From Cognatilysobacter bugurensis (GTDB taxonomy: Bacteria; Pseudomonadota; Gammaproteobacteria; Xanthomonadales; Xanthomonadaceae), in contig NZ_BMYD01000001.1 of NCBI RefSeq assembly GCF_014652095.1, positions 1,522,697 to 1,586,696 of the forward strand: a DNA stretch of 64,000 nucleotides. The letters are read 5' to 3'. The position numbers and the translations under genes are program-made. The notes under the pieces were generated by a model. The model was not told the origin of the DNA and made no database searches. It saw only the letters and a program-made list of their open reading frames with translations. Every line of letters starts with the position of its first letter. Position 1 is the stretch's first letter. Positions 8,364-21,106 of this stretch are shown here, in pieces.

Positions 8364-8695
8364 TGAGTTGCCATCAGGCAACTCATGCCCAGCCGAGCGC
8401 CACGCCGAGCAGGCGTGGCCGGATCGAAGTGGGGCGCTGATGAGTTGCCATCAGGCAACTCATGCCCGGCCGAGCGCCACGCCGAGCAGGCGTGGCCGGA
8501 TCGAAGTGGGCCGCTGATGCACTGCCAAGCAGGCAATGCATGGCCCGCTGAGCGCCCGACCGAACAGGTCGGGCCGGACCGAGGTCGCGCGCTAACGAGT
8601 TGCCATCCGGCAGGTCATGTCCGACCGAGCGCCACGCCGGATAGGCGTCGCCGGACCGAAGCGGGCCGGTGATGCACTGTCGATCAGGCAACGCG
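8359..8695. repeat. Tandem array of about 4.4 copies of a 77-bp double-hairpin unit
   Basis: Units begin at about 8361, 8438, 8515, 8593 and 8670 (spacing 77, 77, 78, 77), the last one partial. Each unit holds two inverted repeats. Hairpin 1 in unit 1 has perfect 10-bp arms at 8363-8372 and 8377-8386 (loop ATCA); hairpin 2 has perfect 8-bp arms at 8399-8406 and 8412-8419 (loop GAGCA). Units 1 and 2 are almost identical. In unit 3 hairpin 2 (arms 8554-8561 and 8567-8574) three base pairs are changed on both sides and remain paired, and hairpin 1 has two such compensated pairs and one mismatch. Unit 4 hairpin 2 (8631-8651) has one mismatch; its hairpin 1 and unit 5 are decayed. There is no T run, so these are not ordinary terminators. 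The period is not a multiple of three and the open frames across it are not conserved. Confidence 0.85.
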
Positions 8696-8855
8696 CGTGC
8701 CGCCGGCCTCCAGGCTGAACGCGGCCGACCCAGCCGAACCCTCCCACTCGCCGCCGCCCTGCGGCCGGACCGCCCACCTCCCCGCAGTCGCGCTGCCGCG
8801 CGGCTTGAACACACCGCGGCCTGACGCCCTGCGTCCCGCATTTTCCGAGATCCGC

Positions 8856-9929
8856 ATGTCGACGCCCCTCAAGAACGACCGATTCCTGCGCGCACTCCGG
8901 CGCGAGCCCGTCGACCGCACGCCCGTGTGGCTCATGCGACAGGCCGGCCGTTACCTGCCCGAGTACCGCGCGACCCGCGCGCAGGCCGGCAGCTTCCTCA
9001 CCCTCGCGAAGAACCCCGAACTCGCCTGCGAAGTGACGCTGCAGCCGCTGCGCCGTTTCCCGCTCGACGCCGCAATCCTGTTCTCCGACATCCTCACCGT
9101 GCCTGACGCGATGGGGCTCGGCCTGTATTTCGCCGACGGCGAAGGCCCGAAGTTCGAGCGGCCGATCCGCTCCACCGCCGATATCGACCGCCTCGCCGTG
9201 CCCGACATGGACGGCGAGCTGCGCTACGTGATGGACGCGGTGCGCACGATCCGCCGCGAGCTCGACGGCTCAGTGCCGCTGATCGGTTTTTCCGGCAGTC
9301 CGTGGACGCTCGCCTGCTACATGGTCGAGGGCAGCGGCAGCAAGGACTTCGCGCGCGTCAAATCGCTCGCGCTCAACGACCCGGCCGCGATGCACCGGCT
9401 GCTCGAGGTGACCACCGACGCGGTCATCGCATACCTGGCCGCGCAACACCAGGCCGGCGCGCAGGCGCTGCAGGTGTTCGACACCTGGGGCGGCGTGTTG
9501 TCGCCGTCGATGTATCGCGAGTTCTCGCTGCGTTACCTGGAGCGCATCGCGGCGGAACTGCCGCGCGGCGACGGGGCCGAGCGCGCTCCGCTGATCCTGT
9601 TCGGCAAGGGCAATGACCCGTATCTCGAAGCGCTTGCCGCCAGCGGCGCGGAAGGCGTGGGCGTGGACTGGACGGTCGAACTCGGCGAGGCCGTGAGGCG
9701 GACCGGTGGGCGCGTCGCGATCCAAGGCAACCTAGATCCGGTCACGCTGTACGCGCAGCCCGATGCGATCGCCCGCGAAGTCGGCCGCGCGCTCGACAGC
9801 TACCGCGACGGCAACGGCGGCTCGCGCGAGGGGCACGTGTTCAACCTGGGCCACGGCCTGTCTCCGGACATGAATCCGGAGCACGTGGGCGCCCTCGTCG
9901 AGGCCGTGCACCGCCTCAGCGCGCGCTGA
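8856..9929 (+). CDS. hemE: Uroporphyrinogen decarboxylase
   Basis: Decarboxylates the four acetate side chains of uroporphyrinogen III to give coproporphyrinogen III in haem synthesis. The 357-residue product, started at the ATG at 8856 (MSTPLKND), contains the two family signatures: [16 protein letters not shown] near residues 23-38 and the [16 protein letters not shown] block near 143-158, plus [16 protein letters not shown] with the catalytic aspartate and a C-terminal [16 protein letters not shown]. Residues before this ATG look non-coding. It lies 160 bp after the hairpin array with no other gene between. Confidence 0.95.
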   Translation: MSTPLKNDRFLRALRREPVDRTPVWLMRQAGRYLPEYRATRAQAGSFLTLAKNPELACEVTLQPLRRFPLDAAILFSDILTVPDAMGLGLYFADGEGPKFERPIRSTADIDRLAVPDMDGELRYVMDAVRTIRRELDGSVPLIGFSGSPWTLACYMVEGSGSKDFARVKSLALNDPAAMHRLLEVTTDAVIAYLAAQHQAGAQALQVFDTWGGVLSPSMYREFSLRYLERIAAELPRGDGAERAPLILFGKGNDPYLEALAASGAEGVGVDWTVELGEAVRRTGGRVAIQGNLDPVTLYAQPDAIAREVGRALDSYRDGNGGSREGHVFNLGHGLSPDMNPEHVGALVEAVHRLSAR

Positions 9930-10124
9930 GGAACGCGGGCGCTGCCACGGCAGCGTACCGGCGGGCCTTCGAAGCTGGGTCCGCCGGGTGCCAGTTCCGG
10001 GCGCGTTGCTCAACGTGTGCTCACCGATGCCGCTCCCGCCCGTCAATTCGCTCCTGCGCGCGCGGCGGTCACGGCCTGCGTGCACTGAGCCTCCGTCGAC
10101 GGACGGCCTGCACGCGACGACCGG

Positions 10125-13928
<3,804 letters not shown>

Positions 13929-14025
13929 CTGCATTCCCTTGCGCGCGCCGCTGGGCGCGCTCCCCGCCGGCATCCTCGCAACGACGCATCCCGCCCGCAA
14001 GCCGCCACGCGCGCGCCGCATTGCC

Positions 14026-14031
14026 TACCAT
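14026..14031 (+). promoter_or_regulatory. -10 element (TACCAT) for the yceI-b561-yceI operon
   Basis: CCTACCATGGGGC lies 25 nt before the ATG at 14057 and is followed by a GAGGAG ribosome site, giving a normal short leader. It sits in the gap divergent to the hybrid kinase gene. No clear -35. Confidence 0.3.
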
Positions 14032-14056
14032 GGGGCTGACCCCGAGGAGCTCGACG

Positions 14057-14704
14057 ATGCGAACCCGCCGCCGCGCCGCCCACCTGCCCACTCTCCCCTG
14101 CCTGCTCCTGGCTGCGGCCGCGGCCGCGCACGCACGCCCACCGGAGACCTGGGCGATCGACCCGGTGCACACCCGCGTGCAGTTCGCGGTCGACCACGCG
14201 GGATTTTCGAAGGCGATCGGAACGGTGTCGGGCAGCACCGGCACGCTGCGGTTCTCGCCGGACAGCTGGGCCGATGCGCACGTCGACGTCGAAGTGCCGA
14301 TCACGCGGGTCGATCTGGGCGATGCACGCTGGAACGCGGCCACGCTGGCGCCGCGCCTGCTCGATGCCCAACGGCACCCGTCGGCCCGGTTCGTGTCCCG
14401 CGACGTCGAGCCGATCGACGACACGCGTGCGCGCGTCTGCGGCGAACTCACCCTGCGCGGCACAAGTGGCCCGCTGTGCCTCGACGTCGTTCGCAACGCG
14501 GTCAAGCGCCACCCGATGCCGCCGTTCCGCCGCACTGCGGGGTTTTCCGCGACCGGTACGCTCAGCCGCGCCGCGTTCGGCGTCGACGCCTGGCCGTCGA
14601 TGATCGGCGACGCCGTCGAGTTGCGCATCGAACTCGAAGCTACGCGCTCGCGCGGCCGCGATGACGGCACCGCCGAGGATTCGCCCGAGGACACCGCCCG
14701 ATGA
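14057..14704 (+). CDS. YceI family periplasmic protein (copy 1)
   Basis: The 215-residue product has a signal peptide (CLLLAAAAAAHARP, cleavage near residue 25) followed by the YceI lipocalin-like barrel: WAIDPVHTRVQFAVDH, paired strands, and DVVRNAVKRHP. YceI barrels bind isoprenoid lipids such as polyisoprenoids or quinone tails in the periplasm. GAGGAGC lies 7 nt before the ATG at 14057. The stop overlaps the ATG of the cytochrome b561 gene by 4 nt (ATGA), and a second yceI follows, so the three form one operon in which a membrane cytochrome is flanked by two periplasmic lipid-binding proteins. Confidence 0.88.
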   Translation: MRTRRRAAHLPTLPCLLLAAAAAAHARPPETWAIDPVHTRVQFAVDHAGFSKAIGTVSGSTGTLRFSPDSWADAHVDVEVPITRVDLGDARWNAATLAPRLLDAQRHPSARFVSRDVEPIDDTRARVCGELTLRGTSGPLCLDVVRNAVKRHPMPPFRRTAGFSATGTLSRAAFGVDAWPSMIGDAVELRIELEATRSRGRDDGTAEDSPEDTAR

Positions 14705-15273
14705 GCTTCAAGAACCCGACCGACCGCTGGGGCCCGGTAAGCCAGGTGCTGCACTGGACGATCGCCGCGCTCATCGTCGCGGTTGCGGTCATCGGCCTGT
14801 GGATGGACACGCTGCCGCGCTCGCCGCGCACGATCGAGATCTACGCGCTGCACAAGTCGATTGGATTGACGATTCTCGTGCTTGCCACGCTGCGTCTTGC
14901 ATGGCGGTTTTACGCGGGCGCACCGGCCACGCTTGCGGGGCTGCCGCGCTGGCAGGTGCGCATCGCCTCGCTCACGCATGCGGCGTTGTACGCCGTGATG
15001 TTCGCGATGCCGCTCAGCGGCTGGCTGCTCAACGCCGCCGCCGGTTACCCGCTGCAATGGTTCGGGCTGTTCAACGTGCCCCGCGTGATCGAACGCAGCG
15101 AGGCGTTGCATGAATTCGCAGAAGGCGTGCACGACATCGGCTTCTGGGTGCTGCTCGTGCTCGTCGTGGCGCATGCTGCGGCGGCATTCCACCACCATTT
15201 GTTTCGCGAGGACGACACACTGCGGCGCATGCTGCCGGGGCGTCGCATCTCGCGCACCGGAGAATCCGCATGA
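14701..15273 (+). CDS. Cytochrome b561-type membrane protein
   Basis: A 190-residue, four-helix dihaem cytochrome b of the bacterial b561 family (CybB-like), an inner-membrane protein that oxidises quinol and passes electrons on, for example to superoxide. Visible features: QVLHWTIAALIVAVAVIGLWMD (His in helix 1), LHKSIGLTILVLATLRLAWR (His in helix 2), LTHAALYAVMFAMPLSGWLL (His in helix 3) and VVAHAAAAFHHH in helix 4. These histidines are the expected haem ligands. It overlaps the genes on both sides by 4 nt (ATGA), which couples it to two YceI proteins. Confidence 0.9.
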   Translation: MSFKNPTDRWGPVSQVLHWTIAALIVAVAVIGLWMDTLPRSPRTIEIYALHKSIGLTILVLATLRLAWRFYAGAPATLAGLPRWQVRIASLTHAALYAVMFAMPLSGWLLNAAAGYPLQWFGLFNVPRVIERSEALHEFAEGVHDIGFWVLLVLVVAHAAAAFHHHLFREDDTLRRMLPGRRISRTGESA

Positions 15274-15839
15274 GCTTCATTCTGTTCCGCCGCGCCGGCG
15301 GCGCCGTCGCACTGATCGCGTCGATGCTTGCAGCCCCGGCGTTCGCAGTCGATTACGTGCAGGCACCGGGCTCCTCGCTCGCGTTCGCGACGAAATACCA
15401 GGGTGAGGTGTTCATCGGTCGCCTGCCGGGCTTCGTCACGACGATGCGCTTCGACCCCAAGCGCCTCGCCGACGCGAAGCTCGACGTGACGATCCCGCTC
15501 GCGCAAGCCACGGTCGAGCACCCCGACGGGACCGACGCGCTGCGCGGCAGCGATTTCTTCGACGCTGCGCGGCATCCGCAGGCGCGCTACACGGCCACGC
15601 GTTTCCGCGCGCTCGGGAGCAACCGCTACGCGGCCGACGGCACGCTGTCACTGCGCGGGGCAAGTAAGCCAGTCACGCTCGAGTTCACGTGGACGCCGGG
15701 CGCGAAGCCGGTGCTCACCGGACGCGCGACGGTGCCGCGGCTGGCGTTCGGCGTCGGCGGCGGTGATTGGGCCGACACCGACCTGATCCCGAACGATGTT
15801 GCGATCAGCACGCGCGTGAACCTCGCAGCGGCACGCTGA
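15270..15839 (+). CDS. YceI family periplasmic protein (copy 2)
   Basis: The 189-residue product has a signal peptide ending near APAFA (residue 24) and a YceI domain: VQAPGSSLAFATKYQGEVF, FVTTMRFDPKRLADAKLDV, the GSDFFDAARHPQARY block and a VTLEFTW strand. The GSDFFDAARHP segment is more canonical than the equivalent part of copy 1. It ends the operon with cytochrome b561; a convergent glutaredoxin-like gene starts 3 bp after its stop. Probable role: periplasmic isoprenoid/quinone carrier for the cytochrome (inference from operon structure). Confidence 0.9.
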   Translation: MSFILFRRAGGAVALIASMLAAPAFAVDYVQAPGSSLAFATKYQGEVFIGRLPGFVTTMRFDPKRLADAKLDVTIPLAQATVEHPDGTDALRGSDFFDAARHPQARYTATRFRALGSNRYAADGTLSLRGASKPVTLEFTWTPGAKPVLTGRATVPRLAFGVGGGDWADTDLIPNDVAISTRVNLAAAR

Positions 15840-15842
15840 CCC

Positions 15843-16094
15843 TCAGGCGCCGCCCGACAGGAAATCCGACGCGCGCGCGGCGTCGAAGGGCCAGTCGAGC
15901 TCGCTTCCACGCGCGGCATCGCGCAGCACCGGCACGCGCGTGCCGTAGCGAGCTTCGAGGGCCTCGTCGTCGTCGATGAACACGCTCTCGAACGCAGGCG
16001 CCCGCACGCTCGCGAGCACCTCGAGCGCGAGATCGCACAGATGGCAGTCGTCGCGCTGGTAGAGCACATACGTCGGCGCACGGTCGGCGGTCAT
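15843..16094 (-). CDS. Glutaredoxin-like family protein (DUF836-type)
   Basis: An 83-residue thioredoxin-fold protein. [15 protein letters not shown] near the start gives strand 1 and a C-x-x-C redox pair (CHLC) at the start of helix 1, and [11 protein letters not shown] supplies the cis-proline loop (TRVPV). The ATG at 16094 is preferred because longer in-frame starts add a non-conserved Pro-rich lead. Probably a small cytoplasmic thiol-disulfide protein of unknown partner. It is convergent with the YceI operon and divergent from sdaA. Confidence 0.82.
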   Translation of the reverse strand: MTADRAPTYVLYQRDDCHLCDLALEVLASVRAPAFESVFIDDDEALEARYGTRVPVLRDAARGSELDWPFDAARASDFLSGGA

Positions 16095-16126
16095 CGGCGG
16101 GTCGGGGTGGGTGCAGGGCGGCTGCG

Positions 16127-16132
16127 TAGAAT
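16127..16132 (+). promoter_or_regulatory. -10 element for sdaA (TAGAAT)
   Basis: GCGTAGAATAGCGGGCC lies 64 nt upstream of the sdaA start and matches the -10 pattern shared by other genes in the window. No good -35 hexamer. Confidence 0.35.
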
Positions 16133-16196
16133 AGCGGGCCGCCTCGCGCGCCCGCGCGGGGCTTTTTGCATCCGACACCGTCGGTGGAGTTGTGCC

Positions 16197-17594
16197 TTGG
16201 CCGTCAGCAGTTTCGATTTATTCAAGATCGGCATCGGGCCGAGTTCGTCGCACACGGTCGGCCCGATGCGCGCGGCGGCGCGGTTCATCGAGCGCTGGAT
16301 CGTTGAGAACGGCGACTTGCCGCGCACGGCGCGCGTCCGCGCCGAGGTCTACGGTTCGCTCGCGCTGACCGGCCGCGGCCACGGCACTGACAAGGCCGTG
16401 CTCATGGGCCTCGAGGGCCACTGGCCGAATGCGATTGACCCCGACATCATCCCGCCGGCGCTCGAGCGCATCCGCTCGACCAAGCGCATCCGGCTGCACG
16501 GCGCCGCGTCGGGTGAGAGCCGCGAGATCGGCTTCGACGAGAAGCACGACCTCATCATGAACAAGCGCCAGAAGCTGCCGTTCCACACGAACGGCATGCG
16601 TTTCACTGCGTACGACGCCGAGGGCGCCGTGATCGCGACGCGCGATTACTACTCGGTCGGTGGCGGCTTCGTCGTCAACCAGGACGAGGCCGCCGAAGAC
16701 CGCATCGTCGCCGACGAGACGGATCTGCCCTACCCGTTCCATTCGGGCGATGAGCTGCTCGCGCAGTGCGCACAACACGATCTGTCGATCGCGCAGCTGA
16801 TGTTCGCGAACGAGCAGGCGTGGCGCACGCCGGCCGAAATTGAATCCGGCCTCGACGAGATCTGGACCGCGATGCAGGCCTGCGTCGCGCGAGGAATTCG
16901 CGAGTCGGGCACGTTGCCGGGTGGATTGCACGTCGCTCGCCGCGCGCCGGCGCTGCACGCCGAGCTGTCACTGAAGCCCGAAGCGGCGATGCGCGATCCG
17001 CTCACGACGCTCGACTGGGTGAACCTATACGCGCTCGCCGTCAACGAGGAGAACGCCGCGGGCGGCCGCGTCGTGACGGCGCCCACCAATGGCGCGGCCG
17101 GCATCATCCCGTCGGTGCTGCACTACTACGACCGCTTCATCCCGAACGCGAACATCCAGGGCATCCGCACGTTCCTGCTCACGGCGGCCGCGGTCGGCAT
17201 CCTCTACAAGGAAAACGCGTCGATCTCCGGTGCGGAAGTCGGCTGCCAGGGCGAAGTCGGCGTCGCGTGCTCGATGGCCGCCGCGGGCCTGACCGCCGCG
17301 ATCGGCGGCACGCCGAGCCAGATCGAAAACGCGGCGGAAATCGGCATGGAGCACAACCTCGGCCTGACCTGCGATCCGATCGGCGGGCTCGTGCAGATCC
17401 CGTGCATCGAGCGCAACGCGATGGGCGCAGTGAAGGCGATCAACGCGAGCCGCATGGCGATGCGCGGCGACGGCAAGCACAAGGTCTCGCTCGACAAGGT
17501 CATCAAGACCATGCGCGACACCGGCCGCGACATGCAGGACAAGTACAAGGAAACGAGCCGCGGTGGGCTGGCGGTCAACGTCATCGAATGCTGA
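16197..17594 (+). CDS. sdaA: L-serine ammonia-lyase (iron-sulfur type)
   Basis: Deaminates L-serine to pyruvate and ammonia using a [4Fe-4S] cluster. The 465-residue product joins the beta and alpha halves in one chain: [19 protein letters not shown] at the N-terminus, [32 protein letters not shown], and the cluster cysteines in [20 protein letters not shown] and IPCIERN. The start is a TTG at 16197 with GGTGGAG 7 nt upstream; this gives the family's standard N-terminus, and no ATG or GTG fits. Length is normal. A 375-bp gap follows before the diguanylate cyclase gene. Confidence 0.95.
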   Translation: MAVSSFDLFKIGIGPSSSHTVGPMRAAARFIERWIVENGDLPRTARVRAEVYGSLALTGRGHGTDKAVLMGLEGHWPNAIDPDIIPPALERIRSTKRIRLHGAASGESREIGFDEKHDLIMNKRQKLPFHTNGMRFTAYDAEGAVIATRDYYSVGGGFVVNQDEAAEDRIVADETDLPYPFHSGDELLAQCAQHDLSIAQLMFANEQAWRTPAEIESGLDEIWTAMQACVARGIRESGTLPGGLHVARRAPALHAELSLKPEAAMRDPLTTLDWVNLYALAVNEENAAGGRVVTAPTNGAAGIIPSVLHYYDRFIPNANIQGIRTFLLTAAAVGILYKENASISGAEVGCQGEVGVACSMAAAGLTAAIGGTPSQIENAAEIGMEHNLGLTCDPIGGLVQIPCIERNAMGAVKAINASRMAMRGDGKHKVSLDKVIKTMRDTGRDMQDKYKETSRGGLAVNVIEC

Positions 17595-17969
17595 TGAAGT
17601 GATGCAAGGCCGCCGTGAGCGATCCGGCGGTCACGGCGTGTTCCATCTAGGCCTCGCAGCGGCCCGCGCGCGGCGTGAGTGCACGTGCACACGGTGCCGA
17701 TGTCGGTGCCACACGGCGGTCGAGCGGCATGTTGCTGAAGCGTTGGCCGGCCGACGACGCAGCGGCCTGCTCCGCTTTGGTCCCCAGCGTCAGCGCAACG
17801 CATGACGTCGTCAGCAGCCGCGCCAGAGTCAGCTCCCGGTAAACCGTGAAGCGCGGCCGGCCGCCCACCGTGCTCGTCGTCACGCTACGCGTCGCAACGT
17901 CCCGCCGTCCGCGATACATACGCGTCGAGCGCGTTATGGTCGGACGCATGCGTCTGTTGCGGAGTTCCG
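17595..17969. other. Intergenic stretch sdaA to diguanylate cyclase
   Basis: No convincing gene. A 7-bp inverted repeat (GCCGTGA ... TCACGGC, about 17611-17636) lies just after sdaA but has a large loop and no T run, so it is at best a weak terminator. GCGTTATGGTCGG near 17931-17943 is a possible -10 region for the cyclase gene. Confidence 0.5.
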
Positions 17970-20900
17970 GTGAAGCGCTTCATCGCCCTCTCGATTGTGC
18001 TCCTGTTCGCCGTGCTCTTCGCGTGGCCCGCGGCTGCGCTCGATCCGGATGAGGCGCTGCACCGTCACGTGCGGGGCAGCTGGTCGATCGAGGACGGGAT
18101 GCCGCAGATCAGCGCCCTCGCGATTGCGCAGGATCGCGAGGGCTACATCTGGGTCGGCACGCAGGCCGGCCTCGCACGCTTCGACGGCGTGCGCTTCACG
18201 TCCTACACGCCTGAAACGGAGCCGGGCCTGGCCGGCATGCAGGTGCGCGCCCTGCACGCGGGGCGCGACGGACGGGTCTGGATCGGCACGTACAAGGGTC
18301 TGAGCGTGCGTGACGGGGGCGGATTCCGATCGCTTCCGCCTGCCGACCCCAAGCGGTATCCGCAGCTCGACATTTACGCGATCACGGAGGACGCGAACGG
18401 CACCGTGTGGGTGGCGGCAAACGACGGCGTGTTCCGCGTGGCCGGCGATCGCCTCCACGCCGTTGCTGGGGGGCCCGTGCCGGCGCTGTCGCTGGCGATC
18501 GATCGCGACGGTCTCCATGCCGGCGGCCGCGGCGCCGTGCATCGCCTGTCAGCGCGCGGCTGGCAGGTGCAGCCGCTGCCTGCAGACGCCGCAACTGCAG
18601 CGGTCAACCGCGTGGTGCGCGCGCAGGGCCGCTTGTGGGCCGCGACCGCGCTCGGCCTCTACACACGCGAAGCCGACGGGTGGGTCGCGCACCCGGCGCC
18701 GGCGCTGCAGTCCGCGCCGTTCGACATGCTGCAACCCGACAGCGACGGAAACCTGTGGGTCGGCGGCGACACCGGGCTCGGCCGACTGCGCGACGGCAGG
18801 CTCGTCGAGTTCGTAGCGCCAAGTGCGGCCGGCGGTATTCCCGGTGTGCGCGTCGCGTTCGAAGACCGCGAAGGCAGCCTGTGGATCGGCAGCCAGTGGC
18901 AGGGCCTGGTGCGGATGTGGGACAGCTGGATCACGCGCTACAGCACGCCTGAAGGGCTCGACGAGCGCATCGTGTGGTCCGTCGCGCCCGACCCCGACGG
19001 GCGGCGCACCTGGGTGGGCACGAACGATGGGGTGAGCCTGCTCGAGGGCGGCCGCTTCCGCACCGTCATCCCGGGCCGGCGCCTGCCGCACCCGCAGGGC
19101 TACAACCTGTTCGCCGAGCCCGGCCGTGTCTGGGTGGGCACGCGCCGTGGCGTGGTGCTGTTCGACCCCGACGCGAGCGACGCCCGGACGGTCGAACGCC
19201 CGGCCGTGCTCGAGCCGCTGGACGGGTTGCAGATCAACGGCATCGTGCGGGACGGCGAGGCGTACTGGATCCCGACGATGGACGGCCTGTTCCGTCTCGA
19301 CCTTGCCGAAGGCGGTGCGCTCGAAGGCGGCCGGCTGCGGCGTTTCGGCCCCGATGACGGCCTCGCCGATGCACGCGTGCGCTACGTGCACCGCACGCCC
19401 GGTGGGGAGGTGCTCGTCGGCACACAGAGCGGGCTCTACACGCGACAGGGCGATCGCTTCGTCGAGATCGGGCGCGCGCAGGGCCTGCCCCCCGACCTCG
19501 ACGTCATCTCGATCGCCTCGCTCAAAGGCGGTGGACTGGCGATCGGCACGCTCGGCGAGCGGTTGCATGTGTTCGACGGGCGTCGCTGGGCCGAGCTCGA
19601 CGCGGACCACGGCATGCCGCGCAACTCGCCGTTCTTCCTGACCGAGCACGACGGCGTGCTGTGGTCGGCCGGCCTGCGTGGCATCGGCCGCGTGCCCGTC
19701 GCCGACCTGCGGGCGTTCATGGCCGGCCGGCTCGACCGCGTGCGCGGCGAAATGCTGCTCAACGAGCGTGGCGACGCGGGCAGCGGCCAGCAGGGCTATT
19801 GCTGCAACGGCGCCGGCACCGCGAAGGGCTTCGTGCAAGGCAACACGCTGTGGTTGCCTTCGCGCGATGGGGTCGTCGCGATGGACACCACCGGCATCGT
19901 CAAGAACACGACCGCCCCGCGCGTGGTCATCGAGCGCATCCGTGTCGATGAGCAGTGGCGCGCGGCCGAGGCGATGGCGGGTGCGTCGCTGCCGGTCGGG
20001 GCACGGGACGTCTCGTTCGAATTCACCGTGCCGAGCTTCCAAGACCCCGAGAGCGTCGGCGTCGAATACCGGCTTGCAGGCTACGACCGCGACTGGCGCA
20101 TCGGCGATGCGCTGAACCGCAGCGCGCACTACACGAACCTGCCGCCAGGCGATTACGCGTTTGAAGCGCGTGGCTCGAACAACGCCGGGGTGCGCAGCGC
20201 GGGCGTTGCGCGGCTGCGCTTCTCGATCCCGCCGCGTTTCCACGAAACCGCGCTGTTCTACGCGCTTTCCGCCCTGCTGCTCGCATCGCTCGTGTTCGCG
20301 GGCTACCGCTTGCAGAAGCACCGCTACCGCATGCGCCAGCGCGAGCTGGAAAGCATCGTGCAGCAACGCACCGAGGCGCTCGAGATCGCAAACCGCCGTC
20401 TCGAGGAGGCCAGCCAGACCGATCCGCTGACCGGGCTGCGCAACCGCCGCTACATGGCCAACCAGATTCCCGCCGACCTCGCGTTCTACGACCGCCGCCG
20501 CCAGCAGGGCGAGATCCTGGAAGAGGCGATCGTGTTCGCGCTCGTCGACATCGATCATTTCAAGACCGTGAACGACCGGCACGGCCACCGTGCGGGCGAT
20601 CGCGTGCTGCAGCAGTTCGCGCAGGTGCTGTCCGCGCTCGTGCGCGGCGGCGATTACGTGGTGCGCTGGGGCGGCGAGGAATTTCTGATCGTGTTCCGGC
20701 CGATGGAGGCGCGGCACCTGTCGATGCTCGGCGACCGCATCCGCACGGCGGTGGCGGATCACGCCTTCGACATCGGCACCGGCACGCCGTTGCGCATCAC
20801 CTGCTCGGCCGGCCTCGTGGAATACCCGCTGTTTCGCGATCACCGCATGCAGCTGGGTTGGGAGGCGATGGTCGAGCTCGCGGATCAGGCGCTGTACTAC

Positions 20901-21050
20901 ATGAAGACGCACGGTCGCGACGGCTGGGCGGCGTTCCGACCCACGGCGAGCACCGACATTTCGACGCTGTTGACCGACCTGCAGCATGGGCCGGATGACC
21001 TGCTAGCCGATGGCCGCCTCGCCCTCATCCACAGCCGCGAACAGGACTGA
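17970..21050 (+). CDS. Propeller-sensor diguanylate cyclase (Reg_prop / Y_Y_Y / GGDEF)
   Basis: A 1026-residue membrane diguanylate cyclase that makes c-di-GMP from two GTP. Order: signal peptide (LFAVLFAWPAAALD, to about 25), periplasmic propeller repeats (IWVGTQAGLARFDGVRF and similar, about 35-690), a Y_Y_Y domain (LPPGDYAFEARGSNNAG), one membrane helix near 760-780, a short coiled coil and a GGDEF domain. The active site is GGEEF at 901-905 and the inhibitory I-site RGGD at 892-895 is exactly five residues before it, so activity and product inhibition are both expected. The start is a GTG with GGAG upstream. The periplasmic half resembles that of the hybrid kinase at 10125-13928. A second c-di-GMP gene starts 56 bp downstream. 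Confidence 0.93.
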   Translation: MKRFIALSIVLLFAVLFAWPAAALDPDEALHRHVRGSWSIEDGMPQISALAIAQDREGYIWVGTQAGLARFDGVRFTSYTPETEPGLAGMQVRALHAGRDGRVWIGTYKGLSVRDGGGFRSLPPADPKRYPQLDIYAITEDANGTVWVAANDGVFRVAGDRLHAVAGGPVPALSLAIDRDGLHAGGRGAVHRLSARGWQVQPLPADAATAAVNRVVRAQGRLWAATALGLYTREADGWVAHPAPALQSAPFDMLQPDSDGNLWVGGDTGLGRLRDGRLVEFVAPSAAGGIPGVRVAFEDREGSLWIGSQWQGLVRMWDSWITRYSTPEGLDERIVWSVAPDPDGRRTWVGTNDGVSLLEGGRFRTVIPGRRLPHPQGYNLFAEPGRVWVGTRRGVVLFDPDASDARTVERPAVLEPLDGLQINGIVRDGEAYWIPTMDGLFRLDLAEGGALEGGRLRRFGPDDGLADARVRYVHRTPGGEVLVGTQSGLYTRQGDRFVEIGRAQGLPPDLDVISIASLKGGGLAIGTLGERLHVFDGRRWAELDADHGMPRNSPFFLTEHDGVLWSAGLRGIGRVPVADLRAFMAGRLDRVRGEMLLNERGDAGSGQQGYCCNGAGTAKGFVQGNTLWLPSRDGVVAMDTTGIVKNTTAPRVVIERIRVDEQWRAAEAMAGASLPVGARDVSFEFTVPSFQDPESVGVEYRLAGYDRDWRIGDALNRSAHYTNLPPGDYAFEARGSNNAGVRSAGVARLRFSIPPRFHETALFYALSALLLASLVFAGYRLQKHRYRMRQRELESIVQQRTEALEIANRRLEEASQTDPLTGLRNRRYMANQIPADLAFYDRRRQQGEILEEAIVFALVDIDHFKTVNDRHGHRAGDRVLQQFAQVLSALVRGGDYVVRWGGEEFLIVFRPMEARHLSMLGDRIRTAVADHAFDIGTGTPLRITCSAGLVEYPLFRDHRMQLGWEAMVELADQALYYMKTHGRDGWAAFRPTASTDISTLLTDLQHGPDDLLADGRLALIHSREQD

Positions 21051-21106
21051 AGCGGGCCACGGCGGCTGTCACTGCATCCACACATCGGGGCCTGGGTGTC
21101 GGGCGT

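Noticed and set aside
8324..8841. Repeat-containing small proteins on the minus strand of the hairpin array
   Set aside because: The 77-bp period shifts the frame in each unit, so no peptide repeat is conserved; base-pair covariation points to structure instead.
17611..17636. Terminator after sdaA
   Set aside because: Only a 7-bp stem with a 12-nt loop and no T run.
18549..20987. An 812-codon minus-strand frame opposite the diguanylate cyclase
   Set aside because: Arg/His/Ala-rich translation without domains, fully antisense to an intact GGDEF protein.
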